The notes below the pieces were generated by a model. It did not search any database and was not told the DNA's origin. It was given only the letters and a program-made list of their open reading frames with translations. Below are positions 51,919 through 60,882 of a stretch of 64,000 nucleotides of DNA, piece after piece. The DNA comes from Paraburkholderia sejongensis (GTDB lineage Bacteria > Pseudomonadota > Gammaproteobacteria > Burkholderiales > Burkholderiaceae). The position numbers were made by a program, and so were the translations under genes. Where the stretch lies: positions 248,001-312,000 of the forward strand of contig NZ_JAJITD010000007.1 of the NCBI RefSeq assembly GCF_020880815.1. Direction: 5' to 3'. Numbering within the stretch: position 1 is the first letter of the stretch; each line of letters starts with the position of its first letter.

Positions 51919-53151
51919 CACCTGAGTGCCATGCGGAGTATGTGCAGCAATCGAAGCGGTGACGCACAGGTGCGCTTCGTTGATCGACAGGTACGGCGGC
52001 GTCAGATGCACTCGTCCAGGTTGGCGCATCGCCTGAATAAAGTACGGCCGGCGTTCCCAGCTCGCGCCTTCGGAATGCAGCAGCGGGCGGAAGCGTTTCG
52101 CGCGTTGCGACGTCCTGCCCGGCGGCAACTGGTTGTCGCCGATCTGGCGGCCCGAGCCGTCCAGCACGAAGCAGCGGGCCGTTTCGCCCAAGGTGAGCAG
52201 CGGCGCGGTGGCATCGGCGATCGGCTCGCCGGCAAGCAGTTGCGCGGCGGCGGTCTCGAGCGCGGTGACATACGGTGCAAGGCGAGCGGACTGCGCTTTT
52301 TCGCGAGCGGCAACGCGTTCACGCAGTGCCGCCGACAGCGAATCCATCAGGCTGGCGGCAACTTGCGGTTTGACCGGCTCGACGCTCGGGCCCGCGAAGA
52401 AGGTGCCCTGAACGAAGTCCACGTTGCACTCGAGCGCGATCAGCGCGTCCCGTTCGGTGCTCAGGCCACCCATCAGCACCAGTTGCCCGGACTCGTGCAG
52501 CAGCGAAACGAGGCCCGGCAGCACGCGCTCGATATGCGAGTGTTCGCTCGCTTGCGCAAGGATGCAGCGGTCGAGCGTGACGATGTCCGGCCGCAGATTC
52601 CACACGCGGTCGATATTCGAATGCTTCGCGCCGAAGCCGTCGAGCGCGATCAGAAAGCCGGACTTGCGCAGCGAATCGATGATGTCCGCGAAGCGCGTGG
52701 TTTCGCCGCCAGCCTGCTCGGAGACTTCGAGCACGACGCGTTGCGGCGGCAGGCCGAGCGTCTTCAGGCCGGCGAGCAATGCGTCGCCGTAGCTGGTGTC
52801 CATCAGCGCGGCCGGATGCAGGCTCAGAAAGAGCCATTCGTCGTGGCTGTCGAACGCATTGAAATTGCCAAGGTGCAAGGATTCGGCGAGTCGCCCGAGC
52901 TCGAGCAGGTCGCCACGGCGCGCGGCCTGGGTGAAGACCTCGTGCGAGGGCACTTGCCGCGAGTGCTCGTCGTGCGCGCGCAGCGACGCGTGATAGCCGA
53001 TCGCGCGGCGGTGCGACACGGAGAAAACCGGTTGGAACACACTGAACACGGTGTAGCCGCCGTACAGAACGGTACGCCGCGAACCTTCATCGCCGGCTAT
53101 CGGGCGTGGCGGTTGGAAGCCGGGAGGATCGAGTTCGATCATGCTCATCAT
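51874..53151 (-). CDS. EAL-domain protein, probably catalytically inactive, with YkuI-like C-terminal domain
   Basis: Member of the cyclic di-GMP phosphodiesterase (EAL) family, 425 residues. The domain begins FSVFQPVFSVSHRRAIGYHA, where the motif EALLR reads HASLR. Further changes are FLSLHPAALMD in place of the usual I-N-x-S-P, and LDGFGAKHSNIDRVW in place of D-D-F-G-T-G. Loss of several metal and catalytic residues suggests a sensor or protein-binding role. The last 150 residues, ending PPYLSINEAHLCVTASIAAH and VLCVDINWE, resemble the EAL-associated (YkuI-like) sensory domain. Start ATG is uncertain (53151, 53148 or 53142 are in frame); no ribosome site is convincing. The 300 bp up to the MFS gene show nothing. 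Confidence 0.8.
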   Translation of the reverse strand: MMSMIELDPPGFQPPRPIAGDEGSRRTVLYGGYTVFSVFQPVFSVSHRRAIGYHASLRAHDEHSRQVPSHEVFTQAARRGDLLELGRLAESLHLGNFNAFDSHDEWLFLSLHPAALMDTSYGDALLAGLKTLGLPPQRVVLEVSEQAGGETTRFADIIDSLRKSGFLIALDGFGAKHSNIDRVWNLRPDIVTLDRCILAQASEHSHIERVLPGLVSLLHESGQLVLMGGLSTERDALIALECNVDFVQGTFFAGPSVEPVKPQVAASLMDSLSAALRERVAAREKAQSARLAPYVTALETAAAQLLAGEPIADATAPLLTLGETARCFVLDGSGRQIGDNQLPPGRTSQRAKRFRPLLHSEGASWERRPYFIQAMRQPGRVHLTPPYLSINEAHLCVTASIAAHTPHGTQVLCVDINWEVAAHRN

Positions 53152-53451
53152 GTCGGTCGTGTGGAGGTGGCGGTGCTTTCCGGGCTCGGCACGGCTTTGC
53201 ACGCGCCGGCCAAGAGTTTACAGGATAGGCGAGCAAGAACTATGCGAGTGCGCAAACACATGCGGACCGTTCAGCTGCCGTGCGTCGCGACGCTAATTGT
53301 GCGCCCCCCGGGGTGCGAACGCGGCGACTCGCACTGCGCTGGTGCGGTGTACGCCCTTTTGCGGGTCGGCGGCGATCGACATGCGCGCGCTTCGCAACAG
53401 GCAGTCGGCACGCGTTTGAGCTCTGATCCACAGCAGCGTCACCCCGAACCC

Positions 53452-54918
53452 TCAGGTCCGCTCCGAAGGATCGGTCTTCTTCGCGGGCGTGCGGATGTCC
53501 GGCGACAGCTGCGCGAAGATCCACGACGAGCACGCGGTGATGATGCCGACACACAGGAACGTCGCATGAAAAGCGGGCAGCGAATTGGCGGCGGTCACCC
53601 GGTGCATGATCCCGGTGAAGGTCGTCAGCAATGCGCCAGCAACGGTCACGCCGAGGCTCATCGACAGCATCTGCACGAGCGAGAACAGGCTGTTGCCACT
53701 GCTCGCGCCGCCGGTGCCGAGGTCTTTCAGCGTCAGCGTATTCATCGCGGTGAACTGCATCGAGTTCACGCCGCCGAACACGGCCAGTTGTACGACGCGC
53801 AACCACAACGGCTGATCGGTGCTGGTCAGCGCGAAGCTCGCCATCATCAGCCCGACCAGAATCGTGTTCGCCATCAACACGCTCCGGTAGCTGTATCTGG
53901 TAATCAGCTTCGTCACGAGCCGCTTGGTCGCCATCCCGGCGGCGGCGACCGGCAGCATCATCAGGCCGGCTTCGAACGCGCTATAGCCAAGACTGATCTG
54001 CAGCAGCAGAGGAATCAGATACGGCATCGAGCCGCTGCCGATCCGCGCGAACAGATTGCCGAGCAGGCCAACGCTGAACGTGTGGATCTTGAACAGCTCG
54101 AGCGGGAAGATCGGCGCGGGTACGCGCACCGCGTGCAGGCCGTAGGCGACGAAGCACGCAAGGCTCAGAATCAGCAGCACCAGCACGGTCGCGTGCTGAA
54201 TGCCGAATTCGGTGCGGCCGTCGAGCGCGAACGAAATCGCCACCATGCCGACTACCAGCAGCAGATAACCGCCGAGGTCGAACCTGCCGGTGTGTTCGTT
54301 GCGGCTATCCGGCATGAAGATGAACGTGGCGATGCAACCCACGATGCCGACCGGCACGTTGATCAGAAAGATCCAGTGCCACGACGCGATCTTCACGAGC
54401 CAGCCGCCCAGCGTCGGCCCGATCAGCGGTCCGATCAGGCCGGGGATCGCGACGAACGACAACGCCGGCAAATAGCGCTCCGCGGGAAAGGTCCGCAGCA
54501 CCGCGAGTCGGCCGACCGGCAGCAGCATCGCGCCACCCACGCCTTGCACAATGCGGAAGTACACCAGCTGGTTCAGCGTGTGCGCGTTCGCGCACAACAG
54601 CGAGCCGATCGTGAATACCAGGATCGCGCTGAAGAACACGCGCCGGGTGCCGAGCTTGTCCGCGAGCCAGCCGGACACCGGAATCATCACGGCCATCGTC
54701 AGCGAATAGGCAATCACCACCGACTGCATCCGCAGCGGCAACTCGCCGAGGCTCGTCGCCATCGCGGGGAGCGCGGTGTTGACGATCGTCGAGTCGAGCG
54801 TCTGCATGAAGAAGCCGGTGGCGACGAGCCACAGCATCACGGTCAGCGAACGGGGCGACGGACCCGGTGCGGTTTCGGTGTCGGGGGACAGGGCGGGCGG
54901 AGTCGGCGTCGTGGACAT
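53452..54918 (-). CDS. MFS drug:H+ antiporter, DHA2 (14-helix) family
   Basis: Inner-membrane exporter of 488 residues. FMQTLDSTIVNTALPAMATS (motif D1, near residue 34), MIPVSGWLADKLGTRRVFFS (motif A), RIVQGVGGAMLLPVGRLAVL (motif B), LIGPTLGGWLVKIASWHWIF (motif C, cited as GPTLGGWLV) and LGGYLLLVVGMVAISFALDG follow in order. Similar to EmrB/MdtD-type efflux pumps. ATG 54918 gives the conserved N-terminus after a Pro/Thr-rich leader. The MocR regulator gene lies 126 bp upstream on the same strand and may control it. Confidence 0.9.
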   Translation of the reverse strand: MSTTPTPPALSPDTETAPGPSPRSLTVMLWLVATGFFMQTLDSTIVNTALPAMATSLGELPLRMQSVVIAYSLTMAVMIPVSGWLADKLGTRRVFFSAILVFTIGSLLCANAHTLNQLVYFRIVQGVGGAMLLPVGRLAVLRTFPAERYLPALSFVAIPGLIGPLIGPTLGGWLVKIASWHWIFLINVPVGIVGCIATFIFMPDSRNEHTGRFDLGGYLLLVVGMVAISFALDGRTEFGIQHATVLVLLILSLACFVAYGLHAVRVPAPIFPLELFKIHTFSVGLLGNLFARIGSGSMPYLIPLLLQISLGYSAFEAGLMMLPVAAAGMATKRLVTKLITRYSYRSVLMANTILVGLMMASFALTSTDQPLWLRVVQLAVFGGVNSMQFTAMNTLTLKDLGTGGASSGNSLFSLVQMLSMSLGVTVAGALLTTFTGIMHRVTAANSLPAFHATFLCVGIITACSSWIFAQLSPDIRTPAKKTDPSERT

Positions 54919-55044
54919 GGCGGGCGGCTGGGCGCGCGGGGGCGGTCTGGGACTCGCTATTCTAGGGAAAAGCGGGGCGCCGCGCAGCTTGCGGCGGGCG
55001 AGTGGCCGCGTCATGCACTGCGGCGGCCACGCGGCGCGGTGTTT

Positions 55045-56463
55045 CTACCGGTCGGGCGGCAGCGCCGCGGCCGCGCGGAAAAAAGCCAGCGCGCGCGGCT
55101 CGTTGCCGAAGGCCACATGCACCCGGATCCACGGGCTCACCTCCCGGTTCGGCCGGAAGTGCTGCCCGGGCAGCACCGTCACCCCGAGCGGCTCGCCGCA
55201 CTTCACGAGGCGCTCGGCATCGGCGACATGCGGCACGCGCGCCCATACGAACTTGCCGCCCGTCGGCTCCGCGAAAATCTCCCAGCCGGCGTTTTCGAGC
55301 GTCTGGACGGTCGAGCCCAGCGCCGCGCGCATCTGCCGGCGCAGTCGTTCCAGATATTTGCGGTACGCGCCGCGCTCGAGCATCGATACCGCGACGGCTT
55401 CGGCAAAGCGCGAGCCGCCGAGGCTCGTCAGCATCTTGATATCGACCAGATCCTTGAGGATCGCGTGGCTCGCCACCACGCAGCCGATCCGTAGCGACGA
55501 CGACAGCGTCTTCGACAAGCCGCCCACGTAGATCACCTGTTCGAGTTGATCGAGCGTCGCGAGGCGGTCGGTAAGGTCGGTCTGGAAATCGGCGTAGATG
55601 TCGTCTTCGATGATCTGGAAGCCGTGCTCGCGCGCCAGTTGCAGCAGCCGGAACGCGACCTGCGGTGCGACCGTCGTGCCGGTCGGATTGTGGAATACGG
55701 TGTTGATCAGCAGCAGCCGCGGACGGTGCAGCTTGAGCTGCTCCTGCATCACGTCGAGATCGGGACCGCTGCGAGTGCGTGGAATGCCGATCAGCTTCAT
55801 TCCGTGAAGTCGCAGCAGGCCGTACAGGTTGTAGTAGCCGGGGTCCTCGACAAAGATCGTGTCGCCGGGCTTGAGCATGTAGCGCAGCAGCAGATCGAAC
55901 GCCTGACTCGCGCCGTTGGTGATCAGGATTTGCGAGGTGTCGGCCTGAATCCCCAACTGGCCGATGCGGGTTCTCAGGTGCTCGCGCAGGGCCGGATTGC
56001 CGATCGGCATCGCGTAATCGACCATGCTCGCCGGGTCGGTGCGTGACACGTGGCGAATCGCCTGCGCAAGGCTGTCCATGTCACGCCAGCTTTCCGGGAT
56101 GAAGCCGGTGCTGAGCTTGAGCGTTTCTCCCGGGTAGTTGAATTCGTGCAGCAGATGGCCTGATTCCACTTCCGCACGGCGTGGGTCCGACGCGCCCTGG
56201 CAGCGTTCGGCGACCGGCTGACGATCGGCGACGTAGAAGCCGGAGCCGTGGCGCGAGTCGACATGACCGAGCGATACCAGCCGGTCGTAAGCCTCGATCA
56301 CCGGGAAGCGGCTAACGCCGAACTCCGCGGCGAATTGACGGATCGACGGCAGCTTCGAGCCGGGATGCGCATTGCGCGAGCGGATCCATGCTGTGACACC
56401 GGCGACGATCTGTTCGGTGAGGGGGACGCCGTTGTCGCGATCGAGTTGAATATCGAGCTTCAT
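55045..56463 (-). CDS. MocR-type GntR regulator (PLP aminotransferase-like)
   Basis: Transcription regulator with an N-terminal GntR winged helix (about 1-75: NGVPLTEQIVAGVTAWIRSR and IRQFAAEFGVSRFPVIEAYD) joined to a fold-type I aminotransferase domain. The PLP lysine is in YVGGLSKTLSSSLRIGC (about residue 325), and TNGASQAFDLLLRYML near 185 and VEDPGYYNLYGLLRLHG near 215 are typical. 472 residues, normal. Divergent from the DUF2917 gene and upstream of the exporter. The effector is probably PLP or an amino compound (family knowledge). Confidence 0.92.
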   Translation of the reverse strand: MKLDIQLDRDNGVPLTEQIVAGVTAWIRSRNAHPGSKLPSIRQFAAEFGVSRFPVIEAYDRLVSLGHVDSRHGSGFYVADRQPVAERCQGASDPRRAEVESGHLLHEFNYPGETLKLSTGFIPESWRDMDSLAQAIRHVSRTDPASMVDYAMPIGNPALREHLRTRIGQLGIQADTSQILITNGASQAFDLLLRYMLKPGDTIFVEDPGYYNLYGLLRLHGMKLIGIPRTRSGPDLDVMQEQLKLHRPRLLLINTVFHNPTGTTVAPQVAFRLLQLAREHGFQIIEDDIYADFQTDLTDRLATLDQLEQVIYVGGLSKTLSSSLRIGCVVASHAILKDLVDIKMLTSLGGSRFAEAVAVSMLERGAYRKYLERLRRQMRAALGSTVQTLENAGWEIFAEPTGGKFVWARVPHVADAERLVKCGEPLGVTVLPGQHFRPNREVSPWIRVHVAFGNEPRALAFFRAAAALPPDR

Positions 56464-56621
56464 GGCTGGCTTTCCTTATCCGGTCGCCGCATCGAGACAT
56501 GCCAACTGTCCGGTTTTTTGACTGAACAGTTTCGATGAAAGTGTTCGGAACTGTTCATGGGTCTCCGATCATCGCACGTCAATAATCGATACAACAGAAA
56601 AGTTCTTCAAGGAGAGCGGCA

Positions 56622-56927
56622 ATGCGAGAAGTCCGGATTTTCGAGCTGGAACATGACGAGCCCGCGGCGGCGTGGCGTGTCGCGCGGCCGTCGATTATCA
56701 ACGTGGTCTCGGGCGAGATCTGGCTGACCGTCGCCGGTGAGCACGAGGATCATTGGCTCGCGGTGGGGCAGTCGATCGAGCTGGCGCGCGGCGCGACCGC
56801 GTGGATCAGCGCGGGGCAGACGGGCGCGCGTTTTGCGCTGGCGAGCGGTTCCGGGCGCGCAGTGCGTAGTGCGCTGTTCGGCGGCGCGTGGCAGGGTTGG
56901 TTTGGGCGGCGGCCGGGTGTGGTTTGA
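56622..56927 (+). CDS. DUF2917 domain protein
   Basis: Small protein of 101 residues with the pattern IINVVSGEIWLTVAGEHEDHWL then AVGQSIELARGATAWISAG, typical of DUF2917 (a cupin-like beta fold found in Burkholderiales), cited as SGEIWLTVAG. GGAGAG precedes the ATG. Divergent from the MocR gene (158 bp between them). The function is unknown. Confidence 0.82.
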   Translation: MREVRIFELEHDEPAAAWRVARPSIINVVSGEIWLTVAGEHEDHWLAVGQSIELARGATAWISAGQTGARFALASGSGRAVRSALFGGAWQGWFGRRPGVV

Positions 56928-56955
56928 ACGGAGGCGGCGTGCGCTGGCTGGACGC

Positions 56956-58200
56956 TCAGCTACCTCCGTCCCCCAACGGACACTCCCCGACATACCGCGC
57001 CCGCGGCCGGATCAACCGGCCGTCGCCGCTCTGTTCGATCGCGTGCGCGATCCAGCCGACCACTCGCCCCACCGCGAACAGCGTGAACGCGCTACCGGCC
57101 GGCAGGCCGAGCACGCGCTCGAGCGCGGCCAACGCGAAATCGACGGTCGGCTTCGCGCCGGTCGTGTCGCGCACCGCGCGCGCCAGATTCAGCACGTCAT
57201 TGAGCGGCGAGCGCGCCGGCGCGCAGTCGGCGAGCATCGACAGCAATAGCCGCGCGCGCGGATCGCCGTCCGGATAGAGCGGATGACCGAAGCCGGACAG
57301 CACCGCGCCCGGCGCACCGGATTCGTGATGCGCGAGACGGTTCGCGAGGTAACGGTCCAGGTCCGGCGCGCGCGCTGCCTCTTCAAGCAGCGCCGCGATC
57401 CGCACCGTCTCGCCGCCGTGGCGCGGCCCCGCCAGCGCGGCGAGGCCGCCCGCGACCGCGCCGAACAGATGCGTACCGGTCGACGTGATGCAGCGGACCG
57501 TGAACGTCGAGGCGTTCAGTTCGTGATCCGCGCAGGCGACCAGCGCCGCGCGCAGCAGAGCGCCTTGCTGCCGGTTGCGCACTCCCCAGGCCGTGGCGAT
57601 CTGCCGATGCAGCGGCTCGTTCGACGGCGCGGCCGGCAGCATCGCGGCCGCCAGCAGCCGCATCACCGCGCATGCGGTGTCGAGCTGCGCATCGCGCCCG
57701 AGCGCCCACACCCGCGGCATCTGCGCGGCGGCGGCCGGCAACAGCACTAGCGCGCGATCGAGCGGCGTGCTGTCGCTCCACAGCTTCAGCCACGCGGCCC
57801 ATTGCGCGGGCGCGAGCGGCACGGGCGGCGCATCGGCGATGCGTCGCGGGGTGCATTCCCACAGCAGCGCGGCGACCTCTTCGAGCGACGCGCTGCGCGC
57901 GAGCTCGATCGCGTCGCGTCCGCGATACAGCAGGCGACCGTCCGCGACCAGCGTGATCGACGATTCGAGCACCGGCACGCCCCAGTCGAGCACCTTCTGC
58001 ACGACCTTGCCGGCCCGTTTGCCGTCGGCCTTGCGCCGCGCGAGGCGGCGTACCTCGGCCGCGTCGTAGAGCCGGTGCCGGCTATGCGCATCCGCCGACG
58101 AACCGAGCATCCCGCGGCTCACGTACGCATACAGCGTGGTTACGCTGACGCCGAGCGTCGCGGCGGCTTCGGCCGCGGTCAGAAAAGTTGGGTTGGGCAT
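56956..58200 (-). CDS. Helix-turn-helix/citrate synthase fusion protein
   Basis: Protein of 414 residues with a MerR/excisionase-type HTH at the N-terminus (LTAAEAAATLGVSVTTLYAY, then VSRGMLGSSADAHSRHRLYD, AAEVRRLARRK). Residues from about 75 form a citrate synthase fold. The catalytic elements are all there: AALAGPRHGGETVRI (first His), LSGFGHPLYPDGDPRARLL (second His and Arg), KPTVDFALAALERVLGLP (Asp) and GRVVGWIAHAIEQ (Arg) with RLIRPRARYVG. It may thus be an enzyme, a CoA-ligand sensor, or both. Divergent from a CaiB-type CoA transferase with a palindromic region between. Architecture is seen; regulation is inferred. Confidence 0.85.
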   Translation of the reverse strand: MPNPTFLTAAEAAATLGVSVTTLYAYVSRGMLGSSADAHSRHRLYDAAEVRRLARRKADGKRAGKVVQKVLDWGVPVLESSITLVADGRLLYRGRDAIELARSASLEEVAALLWECTPRRIADAPPVPLAPAQWAAWLKLWSDSTPLDRALVLLPAAAAQMPRVWALGRDAQLDTACAVMRLLAAAMLPAAPSNEPLHRQIATAWGVRNRQQGALLRAALVACADHELNASTFTVRCITSTGTHLFGAVAGGLAALAGPRHGGETVRIAALLEEAARAPDLDRYLANRLAHHESGAPGAVLSGFGHPLYPDGDPRARLLLSMLADCAPARSPLNDVLNLARAVRDTTGAKPTVDFALAALERVLGLPAGSAFTLFAVGRVVGWIAHAIEQSGDGRLIRPRARYVGECPLGDGGS

Positions 58201-58222
58201 AAGCGGTCGCAGAAACCGAACA

Positions 58223-58258
58223 AATCAATATATGTTGATTATGATAATCAAGATTGAT
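58223..58258. promoter_or_regulatory. AT-rich palindromic operator-like cluster between the HTH-citrate synthase and CoA transferase genes
   Basis: AATCAA (58223-58228) and TTGATT (58235-58240) form an inverted repeat with a 6-base spacer. TTGATTA (58235-58241) and TAATCAA (58245-58251) form a perfect one around TGA, and a further TTGAT occurs at 58254. The same half-site thus recurs four times in alternating orientation, 23 bases upstream of the HTH protein and 76 upstream of the CoA transferase. The low GC stands out from the surroundings. It is a good candidate for the target of the HTH protein. Confidence 0.65.
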
Positions 58259-58326
58259 CGCGGCAATTGGGAATCCTAGACTCGGAGCACTTTCTCTCTG
58301 CCCGCGTGACGAACGCGTTCGCTTTC

Positions 58327-59748
58327 ATGACACCCGAACTCGCCCTCAAGCACATCTGGACTCTCGCCGGCTGCGATCCGGTCGCGCTGCACTCGGTCGC
58401 GCTGAGCGGCGCCGACCCCGAGTTGCCGTCGGTCTATCGGGTCGGCACGCTCGCGTCCGCGACGGTCGCCGCGACGGGGCTCGCCGCGGCCGAATACTGG
58501 CGCTTGCGCAGCGGCCGCCGGCAGCAGGTGTCGGTACAGATGCGGCGCGCGCTGGCGGCGTTTCGCAGCGAACGCTATTTGCGCATCGATGGCGGGCCGC
58601 CGCCCGCGCTGCGCGATCCGGTCACCGGTTTCTACGAAACGCGCGACGGTCGCTGGATCCAGCTGCACACGAATTTTCCGCATCACCTGCAAGGCGTGCT
58701 GGAACTGCTCGGCTGCGACAACGGCCGAGCGGCGGTGGCCGCGGCGATTCGCGGCTGGGACGGCGCGGCGCTCGATAGCGCACTTGCCGACGCGGGACTG
58801 TGCGCCGCATTGATTCGGACACCGGACGAATGGGCCGCGCTCGAACAGGCGCGGGCGATCGCGGGTTTGTCGTTGTTCGAAATCGAGCGCATCGGCGATG
58901 CAGCGCCCGAGCCGCCGTGCGTTGCCGGGCGGCACGCAGCCACCGGCTCCGCTTCCATCGTTGATCGGCCGCTCGCCGGCGTGCGCGTGCTGGACCTGTC
59001 GCGGATCATCGCGGGGCCGGTGGCCGGCCGCGCGCTCGCGCATCACGGCGCGGACGTGCTGATGATCAACGGGCCGCATCTGCCGAACATCGCGCCGCTC
59101 GTGATCGACAACGGTCGCGGCAAGCGCTCGGCGCTGCTCGATCTGCGCGACGCGGCCGGTCGCGACACGCTCCGCACACTCGCGCGCGATGCCGACGTGT
59201 TCTTGCAGGCGTATCGGCCGGGCGCGCTGGCGGCGCGCGGCTTCGGTCCCGGCGATCTCGCGCGGGTGCGTCCGGGCATCGTCTATGTCTCGGTGTGTGC
59301 GTATGGGCACAGCGGGCCGTGGGCGCAGCGGCGCGGCTTCGATAGCCTGGTGCAGTCGGCGAGCGGGATCGCGTGGCACGAGCGCGCGGCGGCGGGCGGT
59401 GAGGAGCCGCGCCATCTGCCGTGCCAGGCGCTCGATCACGCGAGCGGCTATCTGGCCGCGTTCGGCGCGATGGTCGCGCTTGCGCGGCGGGCTCGCGAGG
59501 GCGGCAGCTGGCACGTGAAGGTATCGCTCGCGCAGACGGGGCGCTGGCTGCAATCGTTCGGGCTGCTTGAGAATGGTCAGCAGGCAGCGGATCCGTCGCT
59601 CGACGAAGTACGCGATTGCGTGGCGAGTGTGCAGTCGGAGTTCGGCAGCGTGCTGGCGGTGCAACCGGCGGAGCAGTTGGAATTGACGCCGGCGTTTTAT
59701 GCGTTGCCGCCGGTGCGCGTCGGCGCTCACGACGCGAAGTGGTTGTAG
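58327..59748 (+). CDS. CaiB/BaiF-type CoA transferase with reversed half order
   Basis: Type III CoA transferase-like protein of about 473 residues. The second half (about 230-473) looks like the canonical N-terminal part: LAGVRVLDLSRIIAGPVAGRALAHHGADV, cited as GVRVLDLSRIIAGPVAG, then DNGRGKRSALLDLRDAAGRD, AYRPGALAARGFGPGDLARV, YVSVCAYGHSGPWAQRRGFD, and ALDHASGYLAAFGAMVALA with the probable catalytic Asp. The first half carries elements normally found C-terminally: GFYETRDGRWIQLHTNF near 98 and LIRTPDEWAALEQ near 165. ATG 58327 is chosen; upstream TTG/GTG starts are possible and no ribosome site is clear. Substrate unknown. Confidence 0.82.
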   Translation: MTPELALKHIWTLAGCDPVALHSVALSGADPELPSVYRVGTLASATVAATGLAAAEYWRLRSGRRQQVSVQMRRALAAFRSERYLRIDGGPPPALRDPVTGFYETRDGRWIQLHTNFPHHLQGVLELLGCDNGRAAVAAAIRGWDGAALDSALADAGLCAALIRTPDEWAALEQARAIAGLSLFEIERIGDAAPEPPCVAGRHAATGSASIVDRPLAGVRVLDLSRIIAGPVAGRALAHHGADVLMINGPHLPNIAPLVIDNGRGKRSALLDLRDAAGRDTLRTLARDADVFLQAYRPGALAARGFGPGDLARVRPGIVYVSVCAYGHSGPWAQRRGFDSLVQSASGIAWHERAAAGGEEPRHLPCQALDHASGYLAAFGAMVALARRAREGGSWHVKVSLAQTGRWLQSFGLLENGQQAADPSLDEVRDCVASVQSEFGSVLAVQPAEQLELTPAFYALPPVRVGAHDAKWL

Positions 59749-59892
59749 CGGGTGGCACGCGTTAGCGGGCCGCTTCCGGGCCGCTTCCGCGTCGCTTTTG
59801 CGTCGCTTCTGCGCCGTGGCGAAGCACAGTACCGTTGGGCCCAGGCGGCCATCGCAACGCCAACCGCTTAACGCCCGGCCCGCCACCGCCGT

Positions 59893-60639
59893 CTACTTGC
59901 GCAACTCCGCCACAAAATCGTAGTAATCGTTACGGCAATACGTATCCGTCAACTCGATCGCCCGCTGATCCGCCGTATATCCGACCCGCGTAATCAGCAA
60001 CAGCGCGTCGTTCGGCGCAATGCTCATCTGCTGCGCGATTTCCTCGCTCGCATTGACCGCGCGGAAATGCTGCAACGCGCGCACGATCGTCAGGCCGCGA
60101 TTTTCCAGGTACGTGTACAGCGAGTCGCCGATCGCCTGCGGATCGGGAATGACCGAGGCCGGAAACGTCGAGTTCTCGACCGCCATCACGATGCCGTCGG
60201 CGAGCCGCAGCCGTCGCAACCGCGCGACCGCCGCGGCCGGCGACAGCCCGAGCTGGATCACCTCGTCGCGATTGGCCGGCGAAATTTCACGCGACAGCCA
60301 TCGCGAGCTCGGCGTAAAGCCGCGCCGTCGCAGCATTTCGCTGAAGCTCGACAGCCGCGACAGCGGATCTTCATAACGCGGTGTGATGAAGCTGCCCGCA
60401 CCCTGGGTGCGGCGAATCAGGCCCTGCTCGACCAGTAGCGCAATCGCCTTGCGCGACGTGATGCGCGACACGCCGAGCGCTTCCGACAGCACGCGCTCCG
60501 ACGGCAGCGCTTCGCCGGCGTTCCAGCGATTTTCGTGGATCGCGCTGCCGAGCTTGCGAGCGAGTTGCAAATAAAGCGGCGTGTCGTTTTCCGGGTCCGG
60601 GCGCAGATCGCGCCAGCGGTCTTCCGAGGCAGTGGTCAT
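59893..60639 (-). CDS. GntR/HutC-family regulator with UTRA domain
   Basis: Regulator of 248 residues. N-terminal winged helix (about 17-85): PLYLQLARKLGSAIHENRWN, LPSERVLSEALGVSRITSRK, LVEQGLIRRTQGAGSFI. C-terminal UTRA effector domain (about 100-245) with RLRRLRLADGIVMAVENSTF and DALLLITRVGYTADQRAIEL and the end CRNDYYDFVAEL, similar to NagR/DasR-type amino-sugar regulators. ATG 60639 is preceded on its strand by a short spaced AG-rich site. Divergent from the aldo/keto reductase gene; the target is not evident locally. Confidence 0.88.
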   Translation of the reverse strand: MTTASEDRWRDLRPDPENDTPLYLQLARKLGSAIHENRWNAGEALPSERVLSEALGVSRITSRKAIALLVEQGLIRRTQGAGSFITPRYEDPLSRLSSFSEMLRRRGFTPSSRWLSREISPANRDEVIQLGLSPAAAVARLRRLRLADGIVMAVENSTFPASVIPDPQAIGDSLYTYLENRGLTIVRALQHFRAVNASEEIAQQMSIAPNDALLLITRVGYTADQRAIELTDTYCRNDYYDFVAELRK

Positions 60640-60882
60640 GGGGCTAACGCGAGAAGGGCAAGCGGCAATTCTAGAACATCGGCGCGCCGCGTTATAGCGG
60701 GCTTTCGTCAGATGCACGGTCGCCGGGCCGCCGAATCGCTACACTCGTCGCTATGTTTCCGGGAGCCGGCGGCGCGTGTCGCGCGCGGTCATCTGGTGCG
60801 CCCGCGTTGAGCGCCCGTCTCGACCAGCCGGGCGGCGCCGCGCATCGAACCAAACCAGATCGAACTACTTCGAGGAGTCACT

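Noticed and set aside
51931..55494. A 1187-codon open frame on the plus strand
   Set aside because: It runs antisense through the EAL, MFS and MocR genes, is Arg/Gln/His-rich and has no recognisable domain; it is a GC-rich shadow.
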